Assembly: GCF_025141175.1 (NCBI RefSeq) | Contig: NZ_CP081155.1 | Coordinates: 2,199,001-2,263,000 of the forward strand | DNA length: 64,000 nt | Direction of reading: 5' to 3' | From: Jannaschia sp. M317 | GTDB lineage: Bacteria; Pseudomonadota; Alphaproteobacteria; Rhodobacterales; Rhodobacteraceae | In this document: positions 15,502-23,696 of the stretch, piece by piece | How positions within the stretch are numbered: position 1 is the first letter of the stretch | How the letters are laid out: each line of letters begins with the position of its first letter | Translations under genes and position numbers: made by a program | The notes under the pieces: model-generated | Database searches by the model: none | Seen by the model: the letters and a program-made list of their open reading frames with translations, nothing else | Told to the model about the DNA's origin: nothing

Positions 15502-15986
15502 TGGTCTTTCCTTGTTGTCGGCGGCCCGCCGCGCAGGTCATCCTCGGACAGTTGTTCCCACCCATGTGACGGACTGATGACCCCGGCATCCGCGTTGCGG
15601 ACATAGGCCCGCAGCCCGGCGCACAGCCAGCGACCGTTCACCCGTTCCAGGGCCATGTCGGCCTCGTAGGGCGGAATGACGTAGGTGCCACCACGCAGCA
15701 CATAGGTCCGGTGCCGGCCCACAATCCGATCCGGATTGAGGGGGTCGAATTCCGCCGCCAGGCAGAGCCGGTGATACCCCTGCGCGCCCAGCCTCTCGAG
15801 GCTATCGCGCTGCGATCTGAGCGACAGGATCATCTGTTCGGCGTTCTCGACCTGCACACCCTTGTCGTTGGTCTCCATCCGGCTGGGGAACAGTAGATGG
15901 CGGCAGACACCCTCATAATCGCGCGCCCACAGAAGGTTTGTCACCTCGTCCAGGTTCGTCTGATAGATGTCGGCCGCCGTGGTCAT
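15498..15986 (-). CDS. SnoaL/NTF2-like protein, tandem paralogue 1
   Basis: This 162-residue protein is the longer of two adjacent paralogues. Conserved blocks are DIYQTNLDEVTNLLW, CRHLLFPSRM, GYHRLCLAAEFD, IVGRHRTYVLRGGTYVIPPY and a C-terminal tail ending TTRKDQ not present in its partner. The ATG at 15986 shares its A with the thiolase stop (TGATG), and its own TGA overlaps the next ATG, so thiolase, paralogue 1 and paralogue 2 form one coupled unit. Placement between thiolase and the FadB-type enzyme suggests a role in acyl-CoA metabolism, possibly in handling an unusual side chain or ring, but this is inference. Confidence 0.65.
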   Translation of the reverse strand: MTTAADIYQTNLDEVTNLLWARDYEGVCRHLLFPSRMETNDKGVQVENAEQMILSLRSQRDSLERLGAQGYHRLCLAAEFDPLNPDRIVGRHRTYVLRGGTYVIPPYEADMALERVNGRWLCAGLRAYVRNADAGVISPSHGWEQLSEDDLRGGPPTTRKDQ

Positions 15987-17197
15987 CAGACCCGCTCGAT
16001 GATGGTGGCGGCCCCCATGCCTGAGGCGACGCACAACGTGGCCAGACCGGTTTCCTTGTCCGACCGCTCCAACTCGTCCAGGAGGGTGCCGATGATGATG
16101 GCCCCCGAGGCACCCAGCGGATGGCCCATCGCGATGGCCCCGCCGTTCACGTTGAGTTTCGAGTGATCCACGTCGAAGGCCTGCATGAAACGCAGCACGA
16201 CCGACGAGAACGCTTCGTTCACCTCGAACAGGTCGATGTCGCCGATAGCCATGCCGTTGTCGGCCAGGATCTTTTCCGTGACGGGCACCGGACCGGTCAG
16301 CATGATGGTCGGATCGGTCCCGATCTTGGCGGTGGCGCGGATGCGGGCGCGGGGTGTCAGACCCCATTTCTCGCCGAACGCCTTGCTGCCGATCAGCACA
16401 CCTGCCGCACCGTCCACGATGCCCGACGAATTGCCGGCGGTGTGGATGTGGTTGATGTGGCCGAGGTGCGGATACTTCATCAGCGCGACCTTGTCGAAAC
16501 CGGGCATGACCTCACCCATGGCCTGGAACGCGGGGTTCAGCGCGCCCAGCGACTGCATGTCTGTGCCGGGGCGGATGTATTCGTCGTGGTCCAGGATCGG
16601 CAGGCCGTTGATGTCACGCACAGTGATGATCGACCCGTCGAAGCGCTTCGCCTCCCAGGCGGCGAGGGCGCGTTTCTGGCTTTCGACGGCAAAGGCATCG
16701 GCATCGTCGCGGCTAAATCCGTATTCGGTTGCGATGATGTCGGCGCTGATGCCTTGGGGCACGAAATAGCTGTTCATCGCGATCGAGGGATCGACCGCAA
16801 CGGCGGCTCCGTCCGAGCCCATGGGAACACGGCTCATCATTTCGACACCGCCGGCGATATAGCCGTCGCCGGCCCCGCCGCGCACCTGGTTGGCGGCCAG
16901 GTTCACCGCCTCCATTCCGCTCGCGCAGAAGCGGTTGATCGACAGGCCGGGGATGCGTTCATCCAGGTCCGAGGCCAGAACGGCGGTCCGCGCCAGGCAG
17001 CCGCCCTGTTCCATGACCTGCGTGGCATTGCCCCAGATCACATCCTCGACGGCGTGGCCTTCGAACCCGCTGCGCGCCTTCAGAGCGTCCAGAACCTGCG
17101 CCGACAGCCGCGCGGCGGTCACTTCGTGCAGGCTGCCATCCTTGCGGCCCTTGCCGCGCGGGGTGCGGATGGCGTCGTAGATATAGGCGTCGGTCAT
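15986..17197 (-). CDS. Acetyl-CoA C-acyltransferase (FadA-type thiolase)
   Basis: The 403-residue thiolase cleaves 3-ketoacyl-CoA with CoA to release acetyl-CoA. C91 in [13 protein letters not shown] is the acyl-carrying cysteine; [16 protein letters not shown] near residue 355 supplies the histidine; [10 protein letters not shown] near the C-terminus supplies the second, acid/base cysteine. An insert [13 protein letters not shown] is typical of degradative thiolases. It starts 10 bases after the GST stop and is coupled to the SnoaL-like genes. Together with the FadB-type protein downstream and the acyl-CoA dehydrogenase upstream it gives the enzymes for one turn of beta-oxidation. Confidence 0.92.
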   Translation of the reverse strand: MTDAYIYDAIRTPRGKGRKDGSLHEVTAARLSAQVLDALKARSGFEGHAVEDVIWGNATQVMEQGGCLARTAVLASDLDERIPGLSINRFCASGMEAVNLAANQVRGGAGDGYIAGGVEMMSRVPMGSDGAAVAVDPSIAMNSYFVPQGISADIIATEYGFSRDDADAFAVESQKRALAAWEAKRFDGSIITVRDINGLPILDHDEYIRPGTDMQSLGALNPAFQAMGEVMPGFDKVALMKYPHLGHINHIHTAGNSSGIVDGAAGVLIGSKAFGEKWGLTPRARIRATAKIGTDPTIMLTGPVPVTEKILADNGMAIGDIDLFEVNEAFSSVVLRFMQAFDVDHSKLNVNGGAIAMGHPLGASGAIIIGTLLDELERSDKETGLATLCVASGMGAATIIERV

Positions 17198-17207
17198 CGG
17201 GGTCTCC

Positions 17208-17843
17208 TCACAGCCCGCGGTCGGAGGGCCGACCGGGCATTAGATCATAGGGATGTTTCCAGCCGGGCAGGGCGGCGATGCGATCCAGCCAGGCGTCTAT
17301 ATGGGGCCAGTCGGCGCGGTCGAAGCCGAAGGGTTCGGGGTAAAAAAGATAGCCGCAGCACGAGAGGTCGGCGTTGGTCAGACCATCGCCCACGATCCAG
17401 TCGCGCCCCTCCAGATGACGGTCGAGCGTCTCGTAAGCGGCCTTCAGGCGGCCACGCGCAAAGGCGATGACCTCGGCCGGCCGCTTGTCCTCGGGCAGGA
17501 AGTTCATCAGGAACCGGGTCATCCCGGCCTGCGAGCTGAGCTTGTGATTGTCCCACAAGACCCAACGCAGTACTTCGTATCGATCGGGCCCCTGGCCACC
17601 GAATTTTCCGGTCCTGTCGGTGATCCATTGCTGAATGGCACCCGATTGGCTGAGCCGGGTGTCGCCGTCGACCAGTACCGGGGCCTCGCCCATCGCGTTC
17701 TCGGCGCGCCATTGGGGTGTGCGGGCCTGGCCACCAAAGAAATCGACGAAGACCGGTTCCCAATCCAGCCCGGACAATTCCAGCGCCAGCGCGGCCTTGT
17801 AGCTGTTCCCGCTCTCTCCGAAGCAGTGAAGCTTGATGGTCAT
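17208..17843 (-). CDS. Glutathione S-transferase family protein
   Basis: The 211-residue protein has an N-terminal thioredoxin-like domain (MTIKLHCFGESGNSYKAALA) with the cis-proline segment GEAPVLVDGDTRLSQSGAI, where Q-S-G contacts the glutathione gamma-glutamate. The C-terminal all-helical domain contains WIVGDGLTNADLSCCGYL, the usual N-capping D of GST helix 6. Cytosolic GSTs of this type conjugate or reduce electrophilic substrates. It heads the unit containing thiolase, the SnoaL-like pair and the FadB-type gene, with only 10 bases to the thiolase, so it may detoxify intermediates of the same pathway. Confidence 0.85.
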   Translation of the reverse strand: MTIKLHCFGESGNSYKAALALELSGLDWEPVFVDFFGGQARTPQWRAENAMGEAPVLVDGDTRLSQSGAIQQWITDRTGKFGGQGPDRYEVLRWVLWDNHKLSSQAGMTRFLMNFLPEDKRPAEVIAFARGRLKAAYETLDRHLEGRDWIVGDGLTNADLSCCGYLFYPEPFGFDRADWPHIDAWLDRIAALPGWKHPYDLMPGRPSDRGL

Positions 17844-17885
17844 GTGCCGCGTCCTCCCTGACGTACGGTGCCTGTTGCTACGATC

Positions 17886-17985
17886 GGAGCGGGGGTTTCA
17901 CACCCCCGCACCCCCGTAGTGTATTTTCGCCGAGAAGAAGACCGGGGCCTCTTCCGCGTTAGTGGCGCGTTAACCTTAACGTGCC
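17886..17985 (+). repeat. Composite extragenic repeat, copy B (inverted relative to copy A)
   Basis: On the plus strand this has GCGGGGG/CCCCCGC with a TTTCACA loop, ACCCCCGTAGTGTATTTTC, CGCCGAGAAGAAG, a 23-base spacer and GGCGCGTTAACCTTAACGTGCC (17964-17985). The order and spacing match copy A read on its own strand. No plus-strand gene ends here, so it is not an obvious terminator. With copy A it brackets the block from the FadB-type gene to the GST gene. Confidence 0.8.
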
Positions 17986-18097
17986 ATGAAGATCTCGCGG
18001 CACAGGCTGGAGAGCCGTCGGCCGTCCGAGGAGAAGCCGTCTGGTTTCTCTCCGGCCCCCTCAAGTACCTTGCACGACCTGGTGACAGGGGGCCGGT

Positions 18098-18129
18098 TTT
18101 CTTCTCGGCGAAAATACTCCCGCCGGAGG
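18098..18129 (-). repeat. Partial extragenic repeat, copy C
   Basis: Reading on the minus strand after the small gene at 18141-18368, the sequence has GGGAGTATTTTCGCCGAGAAG without the G5/C5 hairpin or the GTTAACCTTAAC palindrome. It sits 11 bases beyond a stop codon, as expected for a 3'-end element. The 297-base gap that holds copies B and C contains no convincing gene. Confidence 0.65.
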
Positions 18130-18140
18130 CTCCCGTCCGG

Positions 18141-18368
18141 TCAACCTGCCGTGTCCTTCGCCTCTCTTTTTGCCAACATGTCTTTATGCAGCCGCAAGCG
18201 ATGCGGCAGGTTTTCGCGGTGGGTGACGCTGTCGAAGTTCTCGAACAGGAACGACAGCGCCTCGCCCTCGCTCAGACCGGCCTCCTCCGCGAAGCTTCGC
18301 AAGCGGCGGTATCCGGGTTCGGACATCTGCGCGGGGAAGCGGCGGGTGAGGCGTTGAGGTCTGGGCAT
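18141..18368 (-). CDS. Small conserved protein downstream of acyl-CoA dehydrogenase
   Basis: The 75-residue product begins MPRPQRLTRRFPAQ and is rich in charged helical segments (YRRLRSFAEEAGLSEGEALSFLFENFDSV). The first half resembles a short ribbon-helix-helix or DNA-binding arm followed by a helix pair, but no family is recognised. Codon use is like its neighbours and GGAGAGCCC precedes the ATG, so I believe it is real. A small inverted repeat at 18381-18404 separates it from the acyl-CoA dehydrogenase gene. Confidence 0.6.
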   Translation of the reverse strand: MPRPQRLTRRFPAQMSEPGYRRLRSFAEEAGLSEGEALSFLFENFDSVTHRENLPHRLRLHKDMLAKREAKDTAG

Positions 18369-18380
18369 GGGCTCTCCTTC

Positions 18381-18404
18381 GTAGGGCGGCGTTCACGCCG
18401 CCCT
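18381..18404. repeat. Short inverted repeat of the GTAGGGCGG type
   Basis: GTAGGGCGGCGTTCACGCCGCCCT forms a 9-10 bp stem with a tiny loop. It lies seven bases past the acyl-CoA dehydrogenase stop. A closely similar sequence, GTAGGGCGGGCTTCAGGCCG and onward, forms half of the inverted repeat at 23611-23671, so this is a second small repeat family. Confidence 0.6.
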
Positions 18405-18410
18405 CCGGTT

Positions 18411-20186
18411 TCAGAAGGCGGTGGAGTCGAGGGCCATGACGACCTCCGGTCCGGTCTGGATACGGGCCAGGTGCATCGACGTGGCTGGCAGTTGCCGGGC
18501 CATGTAGTAGCGCCCGGTCGCGATCTTTGCCTCAAGGAAGTCGCGGTCTGCACCGTCTTCCTTCAGTTTTTCCATCGCGGCCTTGGCCATCTTGCCCCAC
18601 ATCAGGCCCAGGACCACATGCCCCATCATGTGCATGAAGTCGTAGGACCCCGACAGCGCGGCGTTCGGGTTTTTCATCCCGTTCCGCATGAAGTACATGC
18701 CCGCCGCCTGCAGATCCTTGGACGCGGCCTTGAGCGGCTCGACGAAGCCCTTCATCGCCTCGTCGTCCTTATGCTCGGCGCAGAAGCCCTTGATCAGATC
18801 GAAAAAGGCCATGACATGCTTGCCGCCGTCCTGGGCCAGCTTGCGCCCGACCAGGTCCAGCGCCTGCACGCCGTTGGCGCCTTCGTAGATCATGGCGATG
18901 CGGGCGTCGCGGACGAATTGGGACATGCCCCATTCCTCGATGAAACCGTGGCCGCCATAGACCTGCTGGGCGTTGGTGGCCATCTCATAACCCTTGTCGG
19001 TCAGAAAGCCCTTGAGCACGGGGGTCAGCAGCGAAACCAGCCCCTCGGCGTCCTTGTCGTGCATCCGCATGTCGCGGTCGATCATCGTCGCGCCCCAGTA
19101 GGTAAAGGCGCGGGCCCCTTCGACGAAGCTTTTCTGCTCCATCAGGTTGCGGCGGATGTCCGGGTGCACGATCAGCGGGTCGGCCGGGCCGTCAGGATTC
19201 TTGACGCCGGTGACGTCGCGCCCCTGCAGCCGGTCGACGGCATAGGCAAGCGCGTTCTGATAGGCGATCTCTGCCTGGGCATAGCCCTGCAAGCCGACGC
19301 CCAGACGCGCCTCGTTCATCATCGTGAACATGGCCCGCATGCCCTTGTGCAGGTCGCCCAACAGCCAGCCGGTGGCCCCGTCATAGTTCATGACACAGGT
19401 GGAATTGCCGTGGATGCCCATCTTTTCTTCGATCTTGCCGACCGAGACACCGTTGCGGGCACCAAGGTTGCCGTCGTCATCGACCATGATCTTGGGCACG
19501 ATGAACAGCGACACGCCCTTGATGCCTGCGGGGGCATCCGGGGTCTTGGCCAGGACCAGGTGGACGATGTTCTCGGCCATGTCGTGATCACCGGCGGAGA
19601 TAAAGATCTTCTGTCCCGTGATCTGATAGGATCCGTCATCTTGCGGCACGGCCTTGGTGCGCATCATGCCCAGATCGGTGCCGGCGTGTGGCTCCGTCAG
19701 GTTCATGGTGCCGGTCCACTCGCAGGAGTTCATCTTGGGCAGCCACTTGGCCTTTTGCGCATCGGTGCCGTGGGCCGCGATGGCCGACGCGGCGCCGTGG
19801 GTCAGGCCGTAGTACATGTTGAAGGCCATGTTGGCCGCCGACAGCACTTCGCCCACGATGGTGTAGCTGATGTAGGGCAGGCCCTGGCCGCCGTATTCCT
19901 CGGCTGCGTCCAGCGCGGTCCAGCCGCCATCGCGGAGCTGATCGAAGGCGTCCTTGAACCCGTCGGGCGTGCGCACGACACCGTTTTCCAGGGCGCAGCC
20001 CTGCTGATCGCCGACCGCGTTCAGCGGGTGAATGACTTCGGTGGCCAGGGTGCCCACGGCGTCCAGGATGGCGCCGGTAAAGTCGCGATCCATGTCAGCA
20101 TAGCCCGGAACGTCCTGCTCCGAGATCTTGAGCAGATCGTGCAGAACGAACTGCATGTCCTTGGTGGGGGCGGTGTAGCTGGGCAT
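18411..20186 (-). CDS. Acyl-CoA dehydrogenase, DmdC-like long form
   Basis: The 591-residue flavoprotein opens with the AcylCoA_DH_N extension ([19 protein letters not shown]) seen in ~590-residue dehydrogenases of the DmdC/FadE5 type. The FAD and substrate segments [13 protein letters not shown] and [12 protein letters not shown] follow, then the catalytic glutamate in [21 protein letters not shown]-terminal helical domain of about 120 residues completes it. It oxidises an acyl-CoA to enoyl-CoA and passes electrons to ETF. Roseobacter DmdC enzymes act on methylmercaptopropionyl-CoA, and a DmdB-like ligase is 7 kb away, but the family is broad and no dmdA or dmdD is present. ATG 20186 has an AGGAGG-like sequence upstream. 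Confidence 0.9.
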   Translation of the reverse strand: MPSYTAPTKDMQFVLHDLLKISEQDVPGYADMDRDFTGAILDAVGTLATEVIHPLNAVGDQQGCALENGVVRTPDGFKDAFDQLRDGGWTALDAAEEYGGQGLPYISYTIVGEVLSAANMAFNMYYGLTHGAASAIAAHGTDAQKAKWLPKMNSCEWTGTMNLTEPHAGTDLGMMRTKAVPQDDGSYQITGQKIFISAGDHDMAENIVHLVLAKTPDAPAGIKGVSLFIVPKIMVDDDGNLGARNGVSVGKIEEKMGIHGNSTCVMNYDGATGWLLGDLHKGMRAMFTMMNEARLGVGLQGYAQAEIAYQNALAYAVDRLQGRDVTGVKNPDGPADPLIVHPDIRRNLMEQKSFVEGARAFTYWGATMIDRDMRMHDKDAEGLVSLLTPVLKGFLTDKGYEMATNAQQVYGGHGFIEEWGMSQFVRDARIAMIYEGANGVQALDLVGRKLAQDGGKHVMAFFDLIKGFCAEHKDDEAMKGFVEPLKAASKDLQAAGMYFMRNGMKNPNAALSGSYDFMHMMGHVVLGLMWGKMAKAAMEKLKEDGADRDFLEAKIATGRYYMARQLPATSMHLARIQTGPEVVMALDSTAF

Positions 20187-20232
20187 TCCTGTCCTCCTGT
20201 CAGGTCGAACCCCTGAGGGTCCGTCGTATGTC

Positions 20233-20628
20233 TTAGCCGGCCTTGCGGGGCTGCATCTGGGCGAGCATCTTTTCGCCCCAGCGCAGCTGTTCCTCCAGGT
20301 CGGCGATGGCGGTGTTGAGCTCGTCCCGCTGGGCCACCATCTGGGCCAGGCGAGCACGGCCCACGTCGTAGGTGCGGGCGAACTGGGTGAACTGTCCGTC
20401 GCCCAGATCGTAGAGATCGAGAAGCTGCCGGATTTCTTCCAGCGAGAAGCCGAAGCGCTTGCCGCGCAGGATCAGCTTCAGCCGGGCGCGGTCACGGCGC
20501 GTGAACAGACGTTTCTGTCCCTGGCGCTGCGGAAACAGCAGCTCCTTTGCCTCGTAAAAGCGAAGCGTGCGGGGGGTGACGTCATAGGCGTCGCACATTT
20601 CACGGATCGTCATCAAAGCGTCGGACAT
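20233..20628 (-). CDS. MerR-family transcriptional regulator 1
   Basis: The 131-residue protein has the MerR winged helix-turn-helix at the N-terminus ([21 protein letters not shown], then [20 protein letters not shown]), the second helical segment [19 protein letters not shown], and a C-terminal coiled coil (about residues 85-125) for dimerisation. It lacks the cysteines of metal sensors. MerR proteins of this size next to acyl-CoA genes include LiuR-type regulators that sense CoA-pathway intermediates. It lies 46 bases upstream of the acyl-CoA dehydrogenase on the same strand, and its promoter region contains the TTACGTAA cluster. Confidence 0.88.
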   Translation of the reverse strand: MSDALMTIREMCDAYDVTPRTLRFYEAKELLFPQRQGQKRLFTRRDRARLKLILRGKRFGFSLEEIRQLLDLYDLGDGQFTQFARTYDVGRARLAQMVAQRDELNTAIADLEEQLRWGEKMLAQMQPRKAG

Positions 20629-20704
20629 TCCCAGGTCATCCTCGAATAGGGTCGCAGTTCGGTGGTGCCGAGATGCAAACCTGAAACCGCTGATACAAGA
20701 CTGG

Positions 20705-20754
20705 GTGACGTTTACGTAACTCGGACGTTACGTCAAATCAAAGTTTACGTAACT
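20705..20754 (-). promoter_or_regulatory. Cluster of TTTACGTAAC operator-like sites in the MerR promoter
   Basis: Two perfect direct copies of GTTTACGTAACT (20710-20721 and 20743-20754) flank a near-palindrome GACGTTACGTC (20724-20734). On the minus strand TTGACG (20731-20736) could be a -35 box with a TAAACG-type -10 about 16 bases on, so the sites would overlap the promoter of MerR gene 1 and the acyl-CoA dehydrogenase. TTTACGTAA-type palindromes are the kind bound by LiuR-like MerR proteins; the assignment to the adjacent regulators is inference. Confidence 0.7.
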
Positions 20755-20898
20755 TCCCATCGCGTCAATCGGGTTTCGCGACATTTTGTGACCTTGCGGA
20801 ACCCGCCATTGGCGCGCGGATTTTAACAAAAGTTAGGCCATTGAAGACGGTTTGGACGCGCTCAGCGCGGCGATTCGCAGTGAGGCGCGGGCCTTCCC

Positions 20899-21276
20899 TC
20901 AGGACGCGCCCTTGAGATCCGCCTTGACTTTGTCGCGCAGCACGGAAAGCTCCGCGATGGCGGCTTCGAGGTGGCGCTGGCGTTCGGCCAGCTCTTCCAG
21001 CTGACCGTCGGCCAGCTTGATCCAGGCTTCCATCTGCATGCGGCCTTCGGGGTCCGCATCGTAAAGCTCCAGCCATTGACGGATTTCTTCGAGGGAAAAG
21101 CCGAACTTGCGGCCCCGCATGATCAGTGTCATCCGCGCCACCTCGCGCGGGTGATAGAACCGCGACCTGCCGTCGCGCTCGGGAAACAGCAATTCGATGT
21201 ATTCGTAGTGGCGCAGCGTGCGGGGCGTCACGTCGAACCGCGCGCACATCTCTTTGAAAGTCAGCTTGTCCGGCAT
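20899..21276 (-). CDS. MerR-family transcriptional regulator 2
   Basis: This 125-residue protein is a close paralogue of the neighbouring Mer[42 protein letters not shown] and [19 protein letters not shown] align with it block for block. A coiled coil follows (LEELAERQRHLEAAIAEL). No sensor cysteines are present. ATG 21276 was chosen over upstream starts because it begins the DNA-binding domain and is preceded by GGGGGGATC. The 270 bases between the two MerR genes hold the operator cluster. The tandem paralogues may recognise similar sites. Confidence 0.88.
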   Translation of the reverse strand: MPDKLTFKEMCARFDVTPRTLRHYEYIELLFPERDGRSRFYHPREVARMTLIMRGRKFGFSLEEIRQWLELYDADPEGRMQMEAWIKLADGQLEELAERQRHLEAAIAELSVLRDKVKADLKGAS

Positions 21277-21369
21277 TGATCCCCCCTGCGAGGGGTCAGA
21301 TTGGCATGGGTTTCCGATCCTGTCCATCAAGGGCTTGCCGGGGTGCCGGGCCTGCGGCAAGGGTAATCC

Positions 21370-21810
21370 ATGACCAATGACAGCATTCAGGACGCCCGTG
21401 CCCGCGCCGCGCGTCAGTTCATCTCCGCCTTGCCCCATTGCCGGGCACTGGGCATGGAATTGCAGGACATCGCCGAAGGCATGGCGGCCATTTCGCTGCC
21501 CTGGTCCCCTGATCTGGTGGGCGAGCCATCGACCGGTGTGATCCATGGCGGTGCCGTGTCGACCCTGATGGATACCTGCGGCGGGGCGGCGGTGCTGTCG
21601 CATCCCGCATCGCCCATTTCCACGGCGACGATGGACCTTCGGATCGATTACATGCGTGCCGCGCGTCCCAACCAGACGATCACGGCACGGGCCACCTGCC
21701 ATCACGTGACCCGCTCTGTGGCCTTTGTGCGGGCGGAGGCGTTTGACGAAGACGGCGAAGGGCCGGTAGCCGTCGCCAACGGCGCGTTCACCGTGAGTTT
21801 TCCGAAATGA
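21370..21810 (+). CDS. PaaI-type hotdog thioesterase 1
   Basis: The 146-residue protein has the PaaI/DUF4442 hotdog pattern: LPHCRALGMELQDI, VIHGGAVSTLMDTCGGAAV (with the HGG turn before the central helix), MDLRIDYMRAARP and FVRAEAFDEDG. Such enzymes hydrolyse acyl- or aryl-CoA thioesters in the cytoplasm, and the helix aspartate D57 is the likely catalytic residue. It is divergent from MerR gene 2 with a 93-base gap and overlaps the second thioesterase gene by four bases (ATGA). Confidence 0.88.
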   Translation: MTNDSIQDARARAARQFISALPHCRALGMELQDIAEGMAAISLPWSPDLVGEPSTGVIHGGAVSTLMDTCGGAAVLSHPASPISTATMDLRIDYMRAARPNQTITARATCHHVTRSVAFVRAEAFDEDGEGPVAVANGAFTVSFPK

Positions 21811-22310
21811 AGCGCCCCGAACCCATTCAGGTCGTCAAGCAGCGCCGCGATGCAGCCTTGGCGGCCTTGGTCGAGGGCGTTCCCTATATCCGCTTTCTGG
21901 GCATCACCTTCGACCGGCGCGGCGATGAGCTGACGGGTGTGCTGCACTACGATGACAAACTGATCGGCAATCCAATCCTGCCGGCGCTGCACGGCGGCGT
22001 CACGGCGGCTTTTCTGGAGGTGACGGCGATCGTCACGCTAAGCTGGGCCATGCTTTGGGACGACCTGGAGGAAGGGCGCCTGGATGTCGCAACCCTGTCG
22101 CATGAAACCTTGCCGCGTTTGCCCAAGACGATCGATTTCAGCGTCGATTACCTGCGATCCGGCCTGCCGCGCGACGCCTATGCACGGGCGCGTATCAACC
22201 GGTCCGGTCGGCGCTATGCCTCGGTGCACGTCGAGGGGTGGCAGGACAATCGCGACAAGCTGTTCGCCCAGGCAACCGGTCATTTCCTGATGCCCCGGCG
22301 CGAGGGGTGA
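21807..22310 (+). CDS. PaaI-type hotdog thioesterase 2
   Basis: This 167-residue protein has the same fold: VPYIRFLGITFDRRG, LPALHGGVTAAFLEVTAIV with the HGG turn, and DFSVDYLRSGLPRDAYARARI. Here glutamate E73 in the central helix occupies the catalytic position. It differs enough from thioesterase 1 to suggest another substrate or a heteromer. Its stop overlaps the GTG start of the MATE gene (GTGA at 22307-22310), giving a tightly coupled three-gene unit. Confidence 0.85.
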   Translation: MKRPEPIQVVKQRRDAALAALVEGVPYIRFLGITFDRRGDELTGVLHYDDKLIGNPILPALHGGVTAAFLEVTAIVTLSWAMLWDDLEEGRLDVATLSHETLPRLPKTIDFSVDYLRSGLPRDAYARARINRSGRRYASVHVEGWQDNRDKLFAQATGHFLMPRREG

Positions 22311-23620
22311 ACGCGACCCCGGACCTGACCCACCGGCGCATTCTCAAGATCGCCGTGCCGGTCGTCCTGTCCAACGCGACGGTGCCGATCCTGGGGGCAG
22401 TGGACACCGGCGTCGTCGGACAGCTGGGCGAGGCCGCGCCGATCGGGGCGGTGGCGGTCGGGGCGATCATACTCACCTCGGTCTATTGGATCTTTGGCTT
22501 TCTGCGCATGGGGACGACGGGCCTTGCGGCGCAGGCACTGGGCGCGTCCGATCACGCCGAACTGGTCGCCCTGCTGATGCGGGCATTGTTGATCGCAGGC
22601 GCGGCGGGTCTGGTCCTGATCCTGGGGCAAGGGGCGATCTTTACGGCGGGTTTCGCCCTGTCCCCGGCAGAGCCCTTGGTCGAAGACCTGGCGCGCGACT
22701 ACATGTCGATCCGCATCTGGTCGGCACCGGCGGCGATTGCGGTCTATGGCATCACCGGGTGGCTGATCGCACAGGAACGGACCGGCGCGGTTCTGGCCGT
22801 GCAGCTGGCGATGAACGGGGTCAATATCCTGCTGGACCTTTGGTTCGTTCTGGGCCTCGATTGGGGGGTGACCGGCGTGGCCTGGGCCACGTTCCTGGCG
22901 GAATGGTCGGGCGCGGCGCTTGGCCTGTGGTTCTGCCGCGCGGCGTTTCGGGGCGGCGCCTGGCGCGATCGGGCACGGGTCTTCGACGGCGGGCGGCTGC
23001 GGCGGATGGCTTCGGTCAATGGCGACATCCTGATCCGGTCAGTCCTGTTGCAGGCGACCTTTGTGACCTTCGTGTTCTGGGGCGCGGATTTCGGGACCGA
23101 GACCCTGGCCGCAAATCAGGTCTTGCTGCAATTCGTCTATATCACCGCCTACGCGCTGGATGGTTTTGCCTTTGCGGCAGAGGCGCTGATCGGGCGGTAT
23201 TTCGGCGCGGGCGACCGGGCGCGGTTGCGGCGGGCGGTTCTGATGACCGGGGGCTGGGGCGTAGGGACCTCGGCGCTGGTGGCCCTTGGATATGCGCTGG
23301 CGGGCGGCTGGGGGATTGCGGTGATGGCGGTGGATCCGGGCGTGCGGGCGGCGGCGTCGGCCTATCTGCCCTGGGCGGTGCTGGCCCCGCTCCTGGGGGT
23401 CTGGCCGTTCATGCTGGACGGCGTATTCATCGGGGCCACCAGAACGCGGGACATGCGCAACATGATGGTGCTGAGCTTTGTCGCCTATGTCGCGGCCTTG
23501 CTGGTGCTGGTGCCCTGGCTGGGGAACCACGGGCTCTGGGCGGCGCTGATGGTGTCCTTTGCGGTGCGCGGGATCACGCTGGCCGCGCGCTATCCGGCGC
23601 TGGAACGGGCGGCGGCCTGA
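22307..23620 (+). CDS. MATE-family efflux transporter
   Basis: The 437-residue protein has twelve predicted membrane segments in two halves, starting RILKIAVPVVLSNATVPILGAVDTGVVGQLG, which is the conserved first-helix region of DinF-type MATE exporters (P and D-T positions kept). MATE proteins use Na+ or H+ gradients to expel cationic drugs or metabolites. The GTG at 22307 overlaps the previous stop, and no ATG lies closer to the first helix. The stop codon is buried in a 21-bp perfect inverted repeat. Coupling to two thioesterases is unusual and might mean export of an acid released from CoA. Confidence 0.85.
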   Translation: MNATPDLTHRRILKIAVPVVLSNATVPILGAVDTGVVGQLGEAAPIGAVAVGAIILTSVYWIFGFLRMGTTGLAAQALGASDHAELVALLMRALLIAGAAGLVLILGQGAIFTAGFALSPAEPLVEDLARDYMSIRIWSAPAAIAVYGITGWLIAQERTGAVLAVQLAMNGVNILLDLWFVLGLDWGVTGVAWATFLAEWSGAALGLWFCRAAFRGGAWRDRARVFDGGRLRRMASVNGDILIRSVLLQATFVTFVFWGADFGTETLAANQVLLQFVYITAYALDGFAFAAEALIGRYFGAGDRARLRRAVLMTGGWGVGTSALVALGYALAGGWGIAVMAVDPGVRAAASAYLPWAVLAPLLGVWPFMLDGVFIGATRTRDMRNMMVLSFVAYVAALLVLVPWLGNHGLWAALMVSFAVRGITLAARYPALERAAA

Positions 23621-23671
23621 AGCCCGCCCTACGGCTGACGATCGTGAGGGTAGGGCGGGCTTCAGGCCGCC
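23611..23671 (+). terminator. 21-bp perfect inverted repeat overlapping the MATE stop codon
   Basis: GGCGGCCTGAAGCCCGCCCT plus A (23611-23631) pairs without mismatch with 23651-23671 across a 19-base loop. It sits between the MATE gene and the convergent pyrD gene and could act as a bidirectional terminator, though no T-run follows. The stem includes the final alanine codons and the TGA of the MATE gene. Confidence 0.6.
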
Positions 23672-23696
23672 CTGGTTTCCGGGCCGTGCGCAGGGC

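Noticed and set aside
17986..18357. 123-codon plus-strand ORF between the GST gene and the small gene
   Set aside because: It overlaps repeat copy C and the opposite-strand small gene, and its product is arginine/serine-rich without any pattern of conservation.
9620..20186. A DMSP demethylation (dmd) cluster
   Set aside because: DmdB- and DmdC-like genes are present, but they belong to broad acyl-CoA families, and no DmdA or DmdD homologue is in the window.
17868..20216. 782-codon open frame opposite the acyl-CoA dehydrogenase
   Set aside because: Same reason: antisense frame of a gene with clear catalytic motifs; no domain seen.
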